Positions 38,004 through 47,332 of a stretch of DNA of 64,000 nucleotides are shown in pieces (the first letter of the stretch is position 1; each line of letters starts with the position of its first letter). Under the pieces are notes generated by a model. That model had not been told where the DNA came from, searched no databases, and saw only the letters and a program-made list of their open reading frames with translations. The stretch comes from an uncultured Pelagibacteraceae bacterium (lineage in GTDB: Bacteria; Pseudomonadota; Alphaproteobacteria; Pelagibacterales; Pelagibacteraceae): contig CACEEW010000005.1 of the NCBI GenBank assembly GCA_902558705.1, positions 1 through 64,000 of the forward strand. The letters are read 5' to 3'. The position numbers were made by a program, and so were the translations under genes.

Positions 38004-39329
38004 TTAATTATTACATTCTTTTTCTAACCAATTAGCAACCCCTAAAAATCTATGATCATCATAACGATCTCCAATAAGCTGTACACCTAAAGGCAAATTA
38101 TTTTCACCTTCAAGTAGAGGAAGAGATATGCAGGGAGTACCAAGATATGACCACACTTTATTAAACTCAGCGGTACCAGTGCTCTTCAATCCTTTTGGCG
38201 CAACACCCGGACTAGATGGAGACAAAACCCCATGATAATCTTCAAAAACTTCTTGGTATGACTCATAGCTTCTTTTTTTAAAATCAATAGCTCCAGCATA
38301 TTCTTTTGCTGAATACTTATTACCTTTGGCTATAGCAGTTTGCATATATTTTGATAATTTTGCCTTATACTTTTTATAATACATTGCAAAATTATTAGCC
38401 AAATCTGTTTCATGAATAATTTGATGATATTTATGAATATCTTTAAAGTATGATGGAGTATCAAATACCTCAATATTTTTAAATGACTTAATAAAGTATT
38501 CAAAAGACTCTCTGGATTTTTTATCAATTATCTTCCAATAATCTGATTTATAAAAAATAAACTTAGGCTCATATGCAGGGCCATTTTTTGTTTCTTCTAA
38601 AATATTTTCTGCTGAATAATAAATGGTTGCAGGATCATGATGATCCTTTTTAATTAAAACTTTAGCTAACAAAGCTACATCCTCAACAGTTCTGCCAAAT
38701 AAACCAATATGATCTAGTGCATATGAAGTTCTTAAAACTCCATTTCTTGAAATTAGACCATAAGTTGGTTTATATCCAACAACACCACAGTAAGAAGCTG
38801 GTCTAATAACAGACCCACCTGTTTGTGATCCAATTGAAAGAGGTGCCATGAGAGAAGCAACAGATGCTGCTGAACCGCTAGAAGAGCCTCCAGGTGTTCT
38901 TGTATAATCATGAGGATTAGTTGTTTTTGGTGGTCCAAGATAAGCTAATTCTGATGTAGCTGTTTTACCCATCACAATAGCACCAGCTGAATGTAGTAGT
39001 TCAACTATCTCAGCATTTTGAGAATAAGATTTACCTTTTCTTATGGTTGTGCCACATTCAGTTGGCATATCAACAGTTCCTATTATATCTTTTAAAGCTA
39101 TTGGAACTCCATGTAATGAACCTACAGGTTTGCCTGATCTTCTATGTTCATCTGCATCAGCAGCTTTTTCTAACAATACTTTTTTATCAAAATGAGCCCA
39201 TGCTTTAATATCTTTTTCAAATTTATTTATTCTTTCAACATATTTTTCGCAAACTTCAATTGATGTCAACTGGCCTTCTTTAATCTTTGAAGCCATCTCT
39301 TCAACACTTAACGAAAATATATCAATCAT
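38004..39329 (-). CDS. Amidase-signature family enzyme (GatA-like)
   Basis: 441 residues. The Ser-cisSer-Lys triad region is visible: GVPIALKDIIG (Lys near 80) and RTPGGSSSGSAASVASLMAPLSIGSQTGGSVIRPASYCG (both serines, about 150-180). Possible substrates are amides or carbamates; it is not necessarily a GatA, since no gatB or gatC is nearby and the C-terminal part is atypical. Follows the TRAP large permease by 6 bp, so it may act on the imported compound. Confidence 0.88.
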   Translation of the reverse strand: MIDIFSLSVEEMASKIKEGQLTSIEVCEKYVERINKFEKDIKAWAHFDKKVLLEKAADADEHRRSGKPVGSLHGVPIALKDIIGTVDMPTECGTTIRKGKSYSQNAEIVELLHSAGAIVMGKTATSELAYLGPPKTTNPHDYTRTPGGSSSGSAASVASLMAPLSIGSQTGGSVIRPASYCGVVGYKPTYGLISRNGVLRTSYALDHIGLFGRTVEDVALLAKVLIKKDHHDPATIYYSAENILEETKNGPAYEPKFIFYKSDYWKIIDKKSRESFEYFIKSFKNIEVFDTPSYFKDIHKYHQIIHETDLANNFAMYYKKYKAKLSKYMQTAIAKGNKYSAKEYAGAIDFKKRSYESYQEVFEDYHGVLSPSSPGVAPKGLKSTGTAEFNKVWSYLGTPCISLPLLEGENNLPLGVQLIGDRYDDHRFLGVANWLEKECNN

Positions 39330-39335
39330 TTTTTA

Positions 39336-40697
39336 TTAGTCTGCAAACAATACATCTGGAAGCCATAAAGCAATTCCAGGGAACATATACATCAAAAACA
39401 TTCCAAAAATAACTATAGCCAAAAACGGCATGATCCCTTTAAATATTTCAAGTAATTCAACATTAGTTTTTTGAACTCCTTTAAGATAATAGGCTGACAT
39501 AGCCATTGGTGGGGTTAAAAAGGATGTTTGTAAATTTAAAGCAATTAACATTGCAAAAAAATAAGGATTTACGTTAAATATTTCAAGTAACGGTAAAAAT
39601 ATTGGTACAAATATAATTAAAATTTCTGTCCACTCTAAAGGCCATCCAAGTAAAAAAATAATTATTTGAGTAATTACTAAAAATTGCCATGTAGTTATAT
39701 TTATTGATGTAAAGAAATGCTCAAATACCTCATGTCCCCCTAAATAAGAGAATACTGACGAAAAAGTCCAAGATCCAATAAATAACCACATAATCATTGC
39801 AGTTGTTTTTGCAGTCAAGAAAACTGATTCTTTAAAATTTTGCCATTTAAGAGTTTTATAAAACCAAGATAAAATTAATGCACCAAAAGCTCCTGCTGCT
39901 GCTGCTTCAGCTGGTGTAGCAATTCCTGCTAAAATCGTACCAAGAACTAACATTATTAATCCGAATAAAGGAACAAAAGAAACCAATACCTCTTTTAAAA
40001 TTTCTGCTCTAGGTGGAATATCCTCCGCTGGTGGTCTTGGGGCTATTGAAGGGTTGAGCCATGCTCTAAATACTGCATATCCGATGTATAAACCTGCTAA
40101 CATCAATCCTGGAAAAATTGCAGCTGCAAATAACCTTAATGGTGATAATTGTGCAATTACAGAGTAAACAATTAACATAATGCTTGGTGGTATTAGAATT
40201 CCTAAACATCCACCGCTACAAATTATTCCTGATGCAAATTTTTTATCATAACCAGCTTTGACCATAGCTGGCCAAGCCAATAAGCCCATTAAAGTTACAA
40301 CTGCTCCAATAATCCCTGTTGCTGTAGAAAATAAAGTACATGTTATCAATGCTGCTACTGCCATGGATGCTGGCAATCTATGAGCTGCAAGTCTAATTGC
40401 AAAAAATAATTTAGCTACAATTCCAGCCCTCTCAACTAAATATCCCATAAATAAAAAAAGAGGTACTGCTGTGAGCACATTATTATCCATTACTGTATAA
40501 GTGTTTTTAACAAATAAAGAGAATATTCTATTGTCAAAAAGATGATCCATCAAAACAGGGTCATAATAAGCATAATAACCAAAGCCTATTCCCATGGCCA
40601 TTAAAGTAAAAGCTATAGGGAAGCCCAACAAAACAGCAAATAAAAAGACACCCATCATTAAAATTGCAACTTCAGGATTTGTAAGACTAAATAGCAT
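39336..40697 (-). CDS. dctM: TRAP transporter large permease, second system
   Basis: 453 residues, about 12 or more membrane segments. Family signatures: LLGFPIAFTLMAMGIGFG, AVPLFLFMGYLVERAGIV, SGGCLGILIPPSIMLIVYS and IATPAEAAAAGAFGAL. COG4664-like, related to 2-oxoacid and aromatic acid carriers. Overlaps the small permease gene by 11 bp and precedes the amidase. Confidence 0.92.
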   Translation of the reverse strand: MLFSLTNPEVAILMMGVFLFAVLLGFPIAFTLMAMGIGFGYYAYYDPVLMDHLFDNRIFSLFVKNTYTVMDNNVLTAVPLFLFMGYLVERAGIVAKLFFAIRLAAHRLPASMAVAALITCTLFSTATGIIGAVVTLMGLLAWPAMVKAGYDKKFASGIICSGGCLGILIPPSIMLIVYSVIAQLSPLRLFAAAIFPGLMLAGLYIGYAVFRAWLNPSIAPRPPAEDIPPRAEILKEVLVSFVPLFGLIMLVLGTILAGIATPAEAAAAGAFGALILSWFYKTLKWQNFKESVFLTAKTTAMIMWLFIGSWTFSSVFSYLGGHEVFEHFFTSINITTWQFLVITQIIIFLLGWPLEWTEILIIFVPIFLPLLEIFNVNPYFFAMLIALNLQTSFLTPPMAMSAYYLKGVQKTNVELLEIFKGIMPFLAIVIFGMFLMYMFPGIALWLPDVLFAD

Positions 40698-41274
40698 TAT
40701 TTTTATCTTCTTGTTGTGAAGTTCTCATTAAAATTTTATCTGTTTCTTCTGCAACTACTATTCTTGCAGGCCATTGACCAGTTTGAATACAAATTATAGA
40801 TCTAAAAACTTCTCCTATTCCTTGAATAATTAACATTATACCTGCCGCAGGTATCATAGATTTAACCATATAAATTTGAATTTGAGCTGGACTACTCCAG
40901 CTAGTTTCTTTTATTTTCCAAGCTTGAGCTGCATACTCGTAACCATAAAAAGCTAAAGCTATAACTCCTGGAAAGAAAAAGATAAAGTAAAGCACTAAAT
41001 CAATCCATGCCTGGGTTCTTTGGCTAAATAATCTATAAATTACATCTCCTCTAACATGCGCTTCAGTTGCAAGACAGTATGCACCAGACATCATCAAGAT
41101 AGCCCCATACATCTGCATACTAAAATCAAAATTCCATAACGTTGGCTTATTGAAGGCATAAGCCATGACAACTTCATAAACTGTTCCGCCCATTAAGATA
41201 ACAATACACCAAGAAAAAGCTTTGCCCATCGAAGTACTAAGTGTATCAGCAAATCTAATATAGGATGACATCAT
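40687..41274 (-). CDS. dctQ: TRAP transporter small permease, second system
   Basis: 195 residues with four membrane helices. TRAP-Q signatures: WCIVILMGGTVYEVVMAYAFNKPTLW and CLATEAHVRGDVIYRLFSQR. Forms the membrane complex with the downstream permease. A strong terminator-like hairpin lies just upstream, between this gene and the binding-protein gene. Confidence 0.88.
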   Translation of the reverse strand: MMSSYIRFADTLSTSMGKAFSWCIVILMGGTVYEVVMAYAFNKPTLWNFDFSMQMYGAILMMSGAYCLATEAHVRGDVIYRLFSQRTQAWIDLVLYFIFFFPGVIALAFYGYEYAAQAWKIKETSWSSPAQIQIYMVKSMIPAAGIMLIIQGIGEVFRSIICIQTGQWPARIVVAEETDKILMRTSQQEDKNNAI

Positions 41275-41300
41275 AATTTATAAGTATCGTAAATTTGAGT

Positions 41301-41327
41301 AAAAAAAAAGGGGGTTTTTCAACCCCC
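41301..41327 (-). terminator. Intrinsic terminator between TRAP binding-protein and permease genes
   Basis: Minus strand reads GGGGG, TTGAAAAA, CCCCC followed by nine T. The stem occupies 41310-41327 and the T-tract 41301-41309. Textbook intrinsic terminator 24 nt after the dctP stop. The permease genes must depend on read-through or their own promoter in 41275-41300. Confidence 0.88.
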
Positions 41328-41351
41328 TTTAATTTAAATTTTTAAAGTTAA

Positions 41352-42509
41352 TTATATTTTAACTTTTGCAATTGGACCAAACTCATTTTCATAAGCTAAT
41401 TTGTAGTTCGGTTGATTCATCAACAGATACTTCATTGTTCTCTTAGCGTATGCTTTCTGAGAAGCGATAATTTTCTTAAAGAAAGGATCTTTACCAGAAA
41501 ATTCACTTACTATTTTGTCCCAACCTTTTAACTGTTCAGCTAAAATAGCATCAGATGTTTGGTAAACATTAACCTTATGCTCATTCATTAACTTAGCTAG
41601 GTCAGCAGAATATCTAACTAAAGCTTTGAAGTAGTTATCTGAGTTTGCAGCATATGCAGCATTTTTCAAGATAGCTTGATGAGCAGGTGAAAGGCTATTG
41701 TATCTTTTCTTATTCACCGGTATCTCAAACATTTCTTGAGATTGGTGGAAACTACCTAAATGGTAGTGTTTAGATACATCTTGCATTCCAAATTGTGAGT
41801 CTGATGTCGGGTTGTTAAATTCAGCAGCATCAATCAAACCAGTTTTCATTGCTGGTTGAATTTCACCACCTGGTAATTGTCTTACGACCATTCCCATAGC
41901 AGTTAAAACGTTAGTCGCTAGACCAACTGTTCTATACTTCATTCCTTTAACATCAGATACTTTTGTTACGTTCTTTTTGAACCAACCAAAGGGCTGTGCT
42001 GGCATAGGCATATGAAAGAATCCAATGTAATCGAATCCTACTGAAGCAACAGCTTCATCATATAATTTTCTTCCACCACCATACTCCATCCATCCCATTA
42101 CTTCTTGAGATGACATTCCGTATGAAGGACCAGTTCCAAAAAGTGAAGCGGCAGGATTTTTACCATACCAATAAGCTGTTACCCAGTGACCCATATCTAG
42201 GTTACCGTCACTAACAGCTGCTCCTATTTCTGAAGTTTTTACAACTGAGCCTACTGGTTGAAGGTCAATCTTAAGCGAACCTCCAGACATTTCTTTAACC
42301 ATGTTACAGTAGTCTCCAGCCATTTCAAAAAAGATGTTAGCGCCTGAAGGCCAAGCTGCTTGCATCTTTAATGTTACGTGACCGTCTGCTCTTGCAATGT
42401 TTGGCATTGCAACTGTAGCTGCAGCAACAGCTCCAGCTTTAGCAGCAGTTTTAAAGAACTTACGTCTTGAAGATGTTTTAATCTTCAATGATTTATTTTC
42501 TTTTGTCAT
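41352..42509 (-). CDS. dctP: TRAP solute-binding protein with Tat signal, second system
   Basis: 385 residues. The N-terminus carries a twin-arginine signal (SRRKFFKTAAKAGAVAAA, about 14-31, then NIARADG), implying export in a folded state, unlike the Sec-type binding protein at 13039. The mature domain has the TRAP features VSDVKGMKYRTVGLATNVL and GGEIQPAMKTGLIDAAEFNNP, matching the COG4663/TakP-like family that binds 2-oxoacids and related carboxylates. A strong GAGGAG Shine-Dalgarno lies ahead of the ATG. Neighbouring hydroxyacid enzymes support a hydroxy- or oxo-acid substrate. Confidence 0.92.
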   Translation of the reverse strand: MTKENKSLKIKTSSRRKFFKTAAKAGAVAAATVAMPNIARADGHVTLKMQAAWPSGANIFFEMAGDYCNMVKEMSGGSLKIDLQPVGSVVKTSEIGAAVSDGNLDMGHWVTAYWYGKNPAASLFGTGPSYGMSSQEVMGWMEYGGGRKLYDEAVASVGFDYIGFFHMPMPAQPFGWFKKNVTKVSDVKGMKYRTVGLATNVLTAMGMVVRQLPGGEIQPAMKTGLIDAAEFNNPTSDSQFGMQDVSKHYHLGSFHQSQEMFEIPVNKKRYNSLSPAHQAILKNAAYAANSDNYFKALVRYSADLAKLMNEHKVNVYQTSDAILAEQLKGWDKIVSEFSGKDPFFKKIIASQKAYAKRTMKYLLMNQPNYKLAYENEFGPIAKVKI

Positions 42510-42627
42510 TATATCTCCTCTACTAGTTAATTAACTATAATAATTTAAACATAGAATTAGCTTAGAGTCTTTCTAAAAAAAGGGGTAGATGTCGCAGAAA
42601 TTAAACTTTATACAATCTAGGGTAGAA
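42510..42627 (-). promoter_or_regulatory. Promoter region of the second TRAP system
   Basis: 118 bp between the hydroxyacid dehydrogenase stop and the binding-protein gene. It holds the GAGGAG ribosome site and a perfect 12-bp palindrome AGTTAATTAACT (42525-42536) just upstream that could be an operator. No clear -35/-10 pair stands out in the AT-rich sequence. Confidence 0.35.
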
Positions 42628-43581
42628 TTAGTTTACTTTATTTTTGCAATTCCCTGTTTGAAAATACTCATCAATATTATCAATAGCTAAATTAGCCATT
42701 GCTATTCGAGTGTCTTTTGTTGCACTTCCAAGATGAGGTAAAATAAATGCAGATTTTATTTTTGAATAACCTGGATTTAAGTTTGGTTCATTTTTGTAAA
42801 CATCTAAGCCAACAGCATAAATTTTTCTTCTGTTCAAAGCATCAATCAAAGCCTCATCATCAACAATGTCACCTCTAGCAACATTAGTTATTACTGCCCC
42901 TTTAGGAAAGTATTCAACTGTCTCTTTATTAATCATATTTTCTGTTTCCTTTGTTGCTGGACAACAAATAGATAAAACATCAGATACTGAAAAAAGACTT
43001 TTAACACTATCATGATAGATTGCGCCGTTTTCTTTTTCAGGATTTAATTTTGATCGGTTATGATAATGAATTATCATTCCTAATGATTTAGCAATTTTAG
43101 CAATTTTCTGCCCAATTCTTCCCATTCCTAAAACGCCTAATCTTGTTCCAGTTAATTGTTTTCCAATTAGATAATCTGCAGACCATTTCCATCCACCTTC
43201 TCTTGCAGAATTTATTCCCTCAGCAGCTCTTCTGCATGCTCCTAATATCAAAAGGACTCCGATTTCTGCAGTTGCATCTGACAAAACTTCAGGGGTATTT
43301 GTAACTGCAATCCCTCTCTTTTTAGCAGCCTCTAAATCAATATTTCCAAATCCGACAGCAAAATTTGAAATAATCTTAATTGTATCTGGTAATTTATCAA
43401 TTGTATCTTTATCTAATTTTTCTGTCAAAGATGAAAGAATACCATCACAACCTTGGCTCATTTCTATTACTTTTGATTGTGAATATAGTTCGTCATTTGA
43501 GTTAAATTTTGCTTCAAAAATTTTTGAAGCTTTATCCTCGCTATCTTTAATTAATTTCCTGGTAATTAAAATTTTTTTCAT
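42628..43581 (-). CDS. D-2-hydroxyacid dehydrogenase (glyoxylate/hydroxypyruvate reductase type)
   Basis: 317 residues. NAD(P)-binding GVLGMGRIGQKIAKIAKSLG near 150-170; catalytic Arg in NVARGDIVDDEAL, Glu in VYKNEPNLNPGY and His in LPHLGSATKDTR. The set fits glyoxylate, hydroxypyruvate or 2-ketogluconate reductases of this superfamily. Located between the FAD hydroxyacid dehydrogenase and the TRAP operon; can interconvert D-2-hydroxyacids and 2-oxoacids at the expense of a pyridine nucleotide. Confidence 0.9.
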   Translation of the reverse strand: MKKILITRKLIKDSEDKASKIFEAKFNSNDELYSQSKVIEMSQGCDGILSSLTEKLDKDTIDKLPDTIKIISNFAVGFGNIDLEAAKKRGIAVTNTPEVLSDATAEIGVLLILGACRRAAEGINSAREGGWKWSADYLIGKQLTGTRLGVLGMGRIGQKIAKIAKSLGMIIHYHNRSKLNPEKENGAIYHDSVKSLFSVSDVLSICCPATKETENMINKETVEYFPKGAVITNVARGDIVDDEALIDALNRRKIYAVGLDVYKNEPNLNPGYSKIKSAFILPHLGSATKDTRIAMANLAIDNIDEYFQTGNCKNKVN

Positions 43582-43590
43582 TTTTATTGA

Positions 43591-44964
43591 TTAATTTAAA
43601 TCAAATATTTTGCCAGGATTCATTATATTATTTTGGTCAATACTCTTTTTAATAGTTTTCATCAATGGAATACAGTCACCATGCTCTTGAAGAAGATAAG
43701 CTTTTTTATGCAATCCAACTCCATGTTCGCCTGTTATTGTTCCATTAAGCTCCAAAGTTTTTTTAATTAATAAGTCACTAAAGTCTCTTATCTTATTATA
43801 AATTTCCTCTTCTTTAGGATCATAGGGTAAAATTACATGAAAATTTCCATCTCCTAAATGCCCTACCATAGGAGCTCTTAAACCAAGTTTTTTTGTCTCC
43901 TCTTCAGCAAAATTTACGCATTCTGTAATGTTAGAAATGGGAAGACATACATCGGTTGAATATACTCTTCCATTATTTATCAGAGCTTTAACAGAATAAT
44001 AAACATCCCATCTTGCTTTCCAAAGTTTATTTCTTTCCTCTAAATCTTTCGCCCATTTAAATGAACTTCCTTTGTTGTCATCTGAAATCTCTTCTACTAT
44101 TTTAATATTTTCTTGATTTGATGCTTCTGAACCATGAAATTCAAAAAATAATGTTGGTACAGCTTCAATATCCTTTAATTTTGAATAATTGATACTAATT
44201 TCCATTTGTTCTTTATTAAGCATTTCAATTCTTGCTATAGGCACACCATATTGAATTACTTGTTGAGCTGTTTGTACTGCACTCTCTAAAGTTGGAAAGT
44301 GACAAACTGCACTCATAATACTTTCTGGTATTGGGGATAATCTTAATTGAATTTCCGTAATTATTCCTAATGTGCCCTCTGAACCAATAAAAAGATTTGT
44401 TAAATTATAGCCAGCAGAAGTTTTTTTAGTTCTACTTCCAGTATTAATAATATCACCATTTGGCAATACAACAGTAAGCCCAGTTATAACTGTTTTCATT
44501 GTGCCATACTTAACTGCCATGGTCCCTGAAGCTGATGTGGATGCCATGCCACCAATTGCAGCATTTGCACCAGGATCAATTGGGAAAAAAACTCCATCCT
44601 CTCTTAAATATTCGTTTAGTTGTTCTTTAGTAACACAAGCTTGTACTCTGCAATCAAAATCTTCTGCATTGACACTTAAAATTTTATTCATTTTTTCTAA
44701 AGAAATAGTAATTCCCTTATCATTTCCTACAACATTTCCTTCTAAGGATGTTCCGGTACCAAAAGGAACTACTGGAATTTTATATTTATTACATAAAGTT
44801 AGTATTTTTGAGACTTCTTCATTTGTTTCTGGAAAAACCACAGCTTTGGATAAGACTGGATCATAAGTGTCTTCACCTCTTGCATAGTTTGCTCTAGTAG
44901 ACTCTGAGGTAGAAAATCTTCCATTAAAGATCTTTTTTAGTTCTGCTTGAGCTTGATCATTCAT
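43591..44964 (-). CDS. FAD-linked D-2-hydroxyacid dehydrogenase (GlcD/D-lactate dehydrogenase family)
   Basis: 457 residues, VAO-type FAD fold. PFGTGTSLEGNVVG and DPGANAAIGGMASTSASGTMAVKYGTMK form the FAD site; MVGHLGDGNFHVILPYD and GTITGEHGVGLHKK are the C-terminal signatures of the D-lactate/glycolate group. No glcE or glcF gene is nearby, which favours a single-subunit D-lactate-dehydrogenase-like enzyme passing electrons to a cytochrome or quinone. Follows the aminotransferase by 39 bp. Confidence 0.9.
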   Translation of the reverse strand: MNDQAQAELKKIFNGRFSTSESTRANYARGEDTYDPVLSKAVVFPETNEEVSKILTLCNKYKIPVVPFGTGTSLEGNVVGNDKGITISLEKMNKILSVNAEDFDCRVQACVTKEQLNEYLREDGVFFPIDPGANAAIGGMASTSASGTMAVKYGTMKTVITGLTVVLPNGDIINTGSRTKKTSAGYNLTNLFIGSEGTLGIITEIQLRLSPIPESIMSAVCHFPTLESAVQTAQQVIQYGVPIARIEMLNKEQMEISINYSKLKDIEAVPTLFFEFHGSEASNQENIKIVEEISDDNKGSSFKWAKDLEERNKLWKARWDVYYSVKALINNGRVYSTDVCLPISNITECVNFAEEETKKLGLRAPMVGHLGDGNFHVILPYDPKEEEIYNKIRDFSDLLIKKTLELNGTITGEHGVGLHKKAYLLQEHGDCIPLMKTIKKSIDQNNIMNPGKIFDLN

Positions 44965-45003
44965 TTCAATGAATATTAATAAAATTTAAGGTAAAAATAC
45001 AGC

Positions 45004-46170
45004 TTATTTAGTTAGCATTTTCTTTACGTTTTCTAAAGCTTGAGAAATGTTATCTCTAGAAGCCGCAAAACTAAACCTAACATAGTTTTGGCAAGTTTCA
45101 CCAAAAGCCGATCCAGGAACTATTGCTACTCCTGCTTCATGCATAGCTTTTCTAGCAAACTCTGCACCATTCATTCCAGTACCAATAACTTTTGGAAATG
45201 CATAAAAAGCTCCGCCAGGTAAACTACATTCAACACCTGGTAAATCATTCAAACCTTTATAAATTATATCTCTTCTTTGAGTGAATTTTTCCATCATAGT
45301 ATCAATTGAATCATCTGGACCATCTAATGCAGCTATACCTGCATATTGGGCGGCAGCATTAACACACGAAACACTATTAATTAACAATTTGTTAACATGT
45401 TCAACTAAGTGTTGTGGCCAAAAACTCCAACCAAGTCTCCATCCAGTCATTGAATAAGCTTTGCTCCATCCTTCCAATACTATTAATCTTTCTCTTAACT
45501 CCGGATAATTAAAAAATGTTGGCATTTCTTTACCATCAAAAATTTGTCTGCTATAAATTTCATCACTAAGTATTGTTACATGAGGATGTTTCTTTAGACC
45601 GTCAGCTAAAACGTCTATATCTTTTTTTTCAACAAAGCTTCCAGTTGGATTATTTGGATTAATTAAAACTAACAAACGTGTTTTATCTGTAATTAAAGAT
45701 AATATTTTATCTGGATCAAATTTTAGATCTTTATTTTCTGTTAAATCATATGGAACTGAAGTTGATCCTGTATAATTAATCATTGACTCATAAATTGGAA
45801 ACGCAGGAGTTGGATGTATAATTTCTGCTCCTGGTTCACCAAAGCACTGGATAGCATAACTCATTGTAGGTTTACCACCTGGCATGATTATAATTCTTTC
45901 AAAATCGATATCTACATTATAGCGTTTTTTAATCCATCTAGTTACAGCTTGACGACATTCAGGAATACCATTTGACATTACATATCCATGATGACCATCA
46001 TCTAACGCTTTCTTAGCTGCTTCAACGACATGTTTAGGAGTTTTAAAATCTGGTTGTCCTAATCCTAAATGAATCATTGGCTTTCCTTGGGCTTCCAATT
46101 TTTTAGCCTCTGCAAGTACAGTGAATGCGGACTCTGTTCCTAATCTTTCTAAACTTTTAGCTAATTTCAT
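45004..46170 (-). CDS. Class I/II PLP aminotransferase
   Basis: 388 residues. PLP lysine in LEGWSKAYSMTGWRLGW near residue 234; substrate-carboxylate Arg in YVRFSFAASRDNI; PNNPTGSFV; SDEIYSRQIF. Resembles aspartate/aromatic or alanine-type aminotransferases of group I-gamma. The neighbours suggest it interconverts the 2-oxoacid made by the hydroxyacid oxidases with an amino acid. Substrate not assignable from the motifs. Confidence 0.9.
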   Translation of the reverse strand: MKLAKSLERLGTESAFTVLAEAKKLEAQGKPMIHLGLGQPDFKTPKHVVEAAKKALDDGHHGYVMSNGIPECRQAVTRWIKKRYNVDIDFERIIIMPGGKPTMSYAIQCFGEPGAEIIHPTPAFPIYESMINYTGSTSVPYDLTENKDLKFDPDKILSLITDKTRLLVLINPNNPTGSFVEKKDIDVLADGLKKHPHVTILSDEIYSRQIFDGKEMPTFFNYPELRERLIVLEGWSKAYSMTGWRLGWSFWPQHLVEHVNKLLINSVSCVNAAAQYAGIAALDGPDDSIDTMMEKFTQRRDIIYKGLNDLPGVECSLPGGAFYAFPKVIGTGMNGAEFARKAMHEAGVAIVPGSAFGETCQNYVRFSFAASRDNISQALENVKKMLTK

Positions 46171-46180
46171 AATTTATCCT

Positions 46181-47332
46181 TTATTTTCTATAGATTAATT
46201 TTGAACTATTCAACTCTTTTAAATTTTTACAGCCCATTAAAACCATATTTCTATTTATCTCATCGTGCATGTTTTTTAGAAGATGCTCAACACCTTTTTG
46301 ACCACCTGCGGCTAAAGAGAATAAAAACATTTTTCCAAAACTACATGCTTTTGCTCCAGCTGCAAGTGCTTTAAGAACATGAGTTCCTCTTCTAACCCCT
46401 CCATCCAAAATAATCTCTAATTTATCACCTACAGCATCAGAAATTGCTTTCACTTGATCAAAAGGAGATCTTGATCCATCAAGTTGACGTCCTCCATGAT
46501 TTGATATCATAATTGCAGTACATCCAATATCAATTGCCTTTTTAGCATCTTCAACTGACATAACACCTTTTAATGCAAAAGGACCGTTCCATTTTTTTGC
46601 ACAATACTCAGCATCTTTCCAGCCCATTGCAGGATCATATTGTTCATTAATATACTCAATAACTGATTTAGCTATATTTGTGCCTTTATCTGTTTTTTTT
46701 TTAACATTTGATAATTCAAATCTTTTACCTGTAAAATAATTAAAAACCCATCCAGGTCGCATTGCAAAACTCATCAAACTTTGAAGAGTAAGTTTTGGAG
46801 GAGTAGTAAATCCTGTTCTGTGATCTTTTTCTCGGTTACCAGCAACCAAAGTATCTACAGTTAAACACATAGCATCAAAACCAGATCTTCTAGATCTATC
46901 TATTAAATCATCAGAGATTGATCGATCCTTATGAACGTAAAGCTGAAATAATTTTGGTCCACTTGAAATATTAGATACTTCTTCAATAGTATTATTTCCC
47001 ATCGAAGACATACTATAAAAAGTATTAAATTTTTCCGCAGCTCTTGCAGAAGCTCTGTCTCCATCTGGATGATAAAGTCTTTGCATAGCGGCAGGGGAAA
47101 GAAAAATGGGCATATCTATTTTTCGACCAAACAAAGTAGTTGATAAATCTGGTTTACCAACACTTGCTAGAATATTAGGAATTAAATCACAATCATCAAA
47201 AGAATCTGTATTTCTTCTTAATGTAGACTCATCATCTGCACCCCCATCTATATAATGAAAAATTGGGGACGGTAATTTTTTTTTTGCTAATTTTCTAAAG
47301 TCTTCAAAATTATAACAATTTTTTAAACTCAT
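46181..47332 (-). CDS. FMN-dependent alpha-hydroxyacid oxidase/dehydrogenase, copy 2
   Basis: 383 residues, LldD/glycolate-oxidase family. FMN-barrel signatures: PIFHYIDGGADDESTLRRN, PIFLSPAAMQRLYHPDGD, CLTVDTLVAGNREKD, FALKGVMSVEDA and the catalytic His plus Arg in ISNHGGRQLDGSRSPFDQ. It oxidises L-2-hydroxyacids such as lactate, glycolate or related compounds. Overlaps the upstream paralog in a TAATG junction. No membrane anchor is evident. Confidence 0.92.
   Translation of the reverse strand: MSLKNCYNFEDFRKLAKKKLPSPIFHYIDGGADDESTLRRNTDSFDDCDLIPNILASVGKPDLSTTLFGRKIDMPIFLSPAAMQRLYHPDGDRASARAAEKFNTFYSMSSMGNNTIEEVSNISSGPKLFQLYVHKDRSISDDLIDRSRRSGFDAMCLTVDTLVAGNREKDHRTGFTTPPKLTLQSLMSFAMRPGWVFNYFTGKRFELSNVKKKTDKGTNIAKSVIEYINEQYDPAMGWKDAEYCAKKWNGPFALKGVMSVEDAKKAIDIGCTAIMISNHGGRQLDGSRSPFDQVKAISDAVGDKLEIILDGGVRRGTHVLKALAAGAKACSFGKMFLFSLAAGGQKGVEHLLKNMHDEINRNMVLMGCKNLKELNSSKLIYRK

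Noticed and set aside
38004-39329. GatA subunit of the tRNA amidotransferase
   Set aside because: Only the amidase signature is shared; there is no gatB or gatC nearby and the gene follows a TRAP operon, so a catabolic amidase is more likely.
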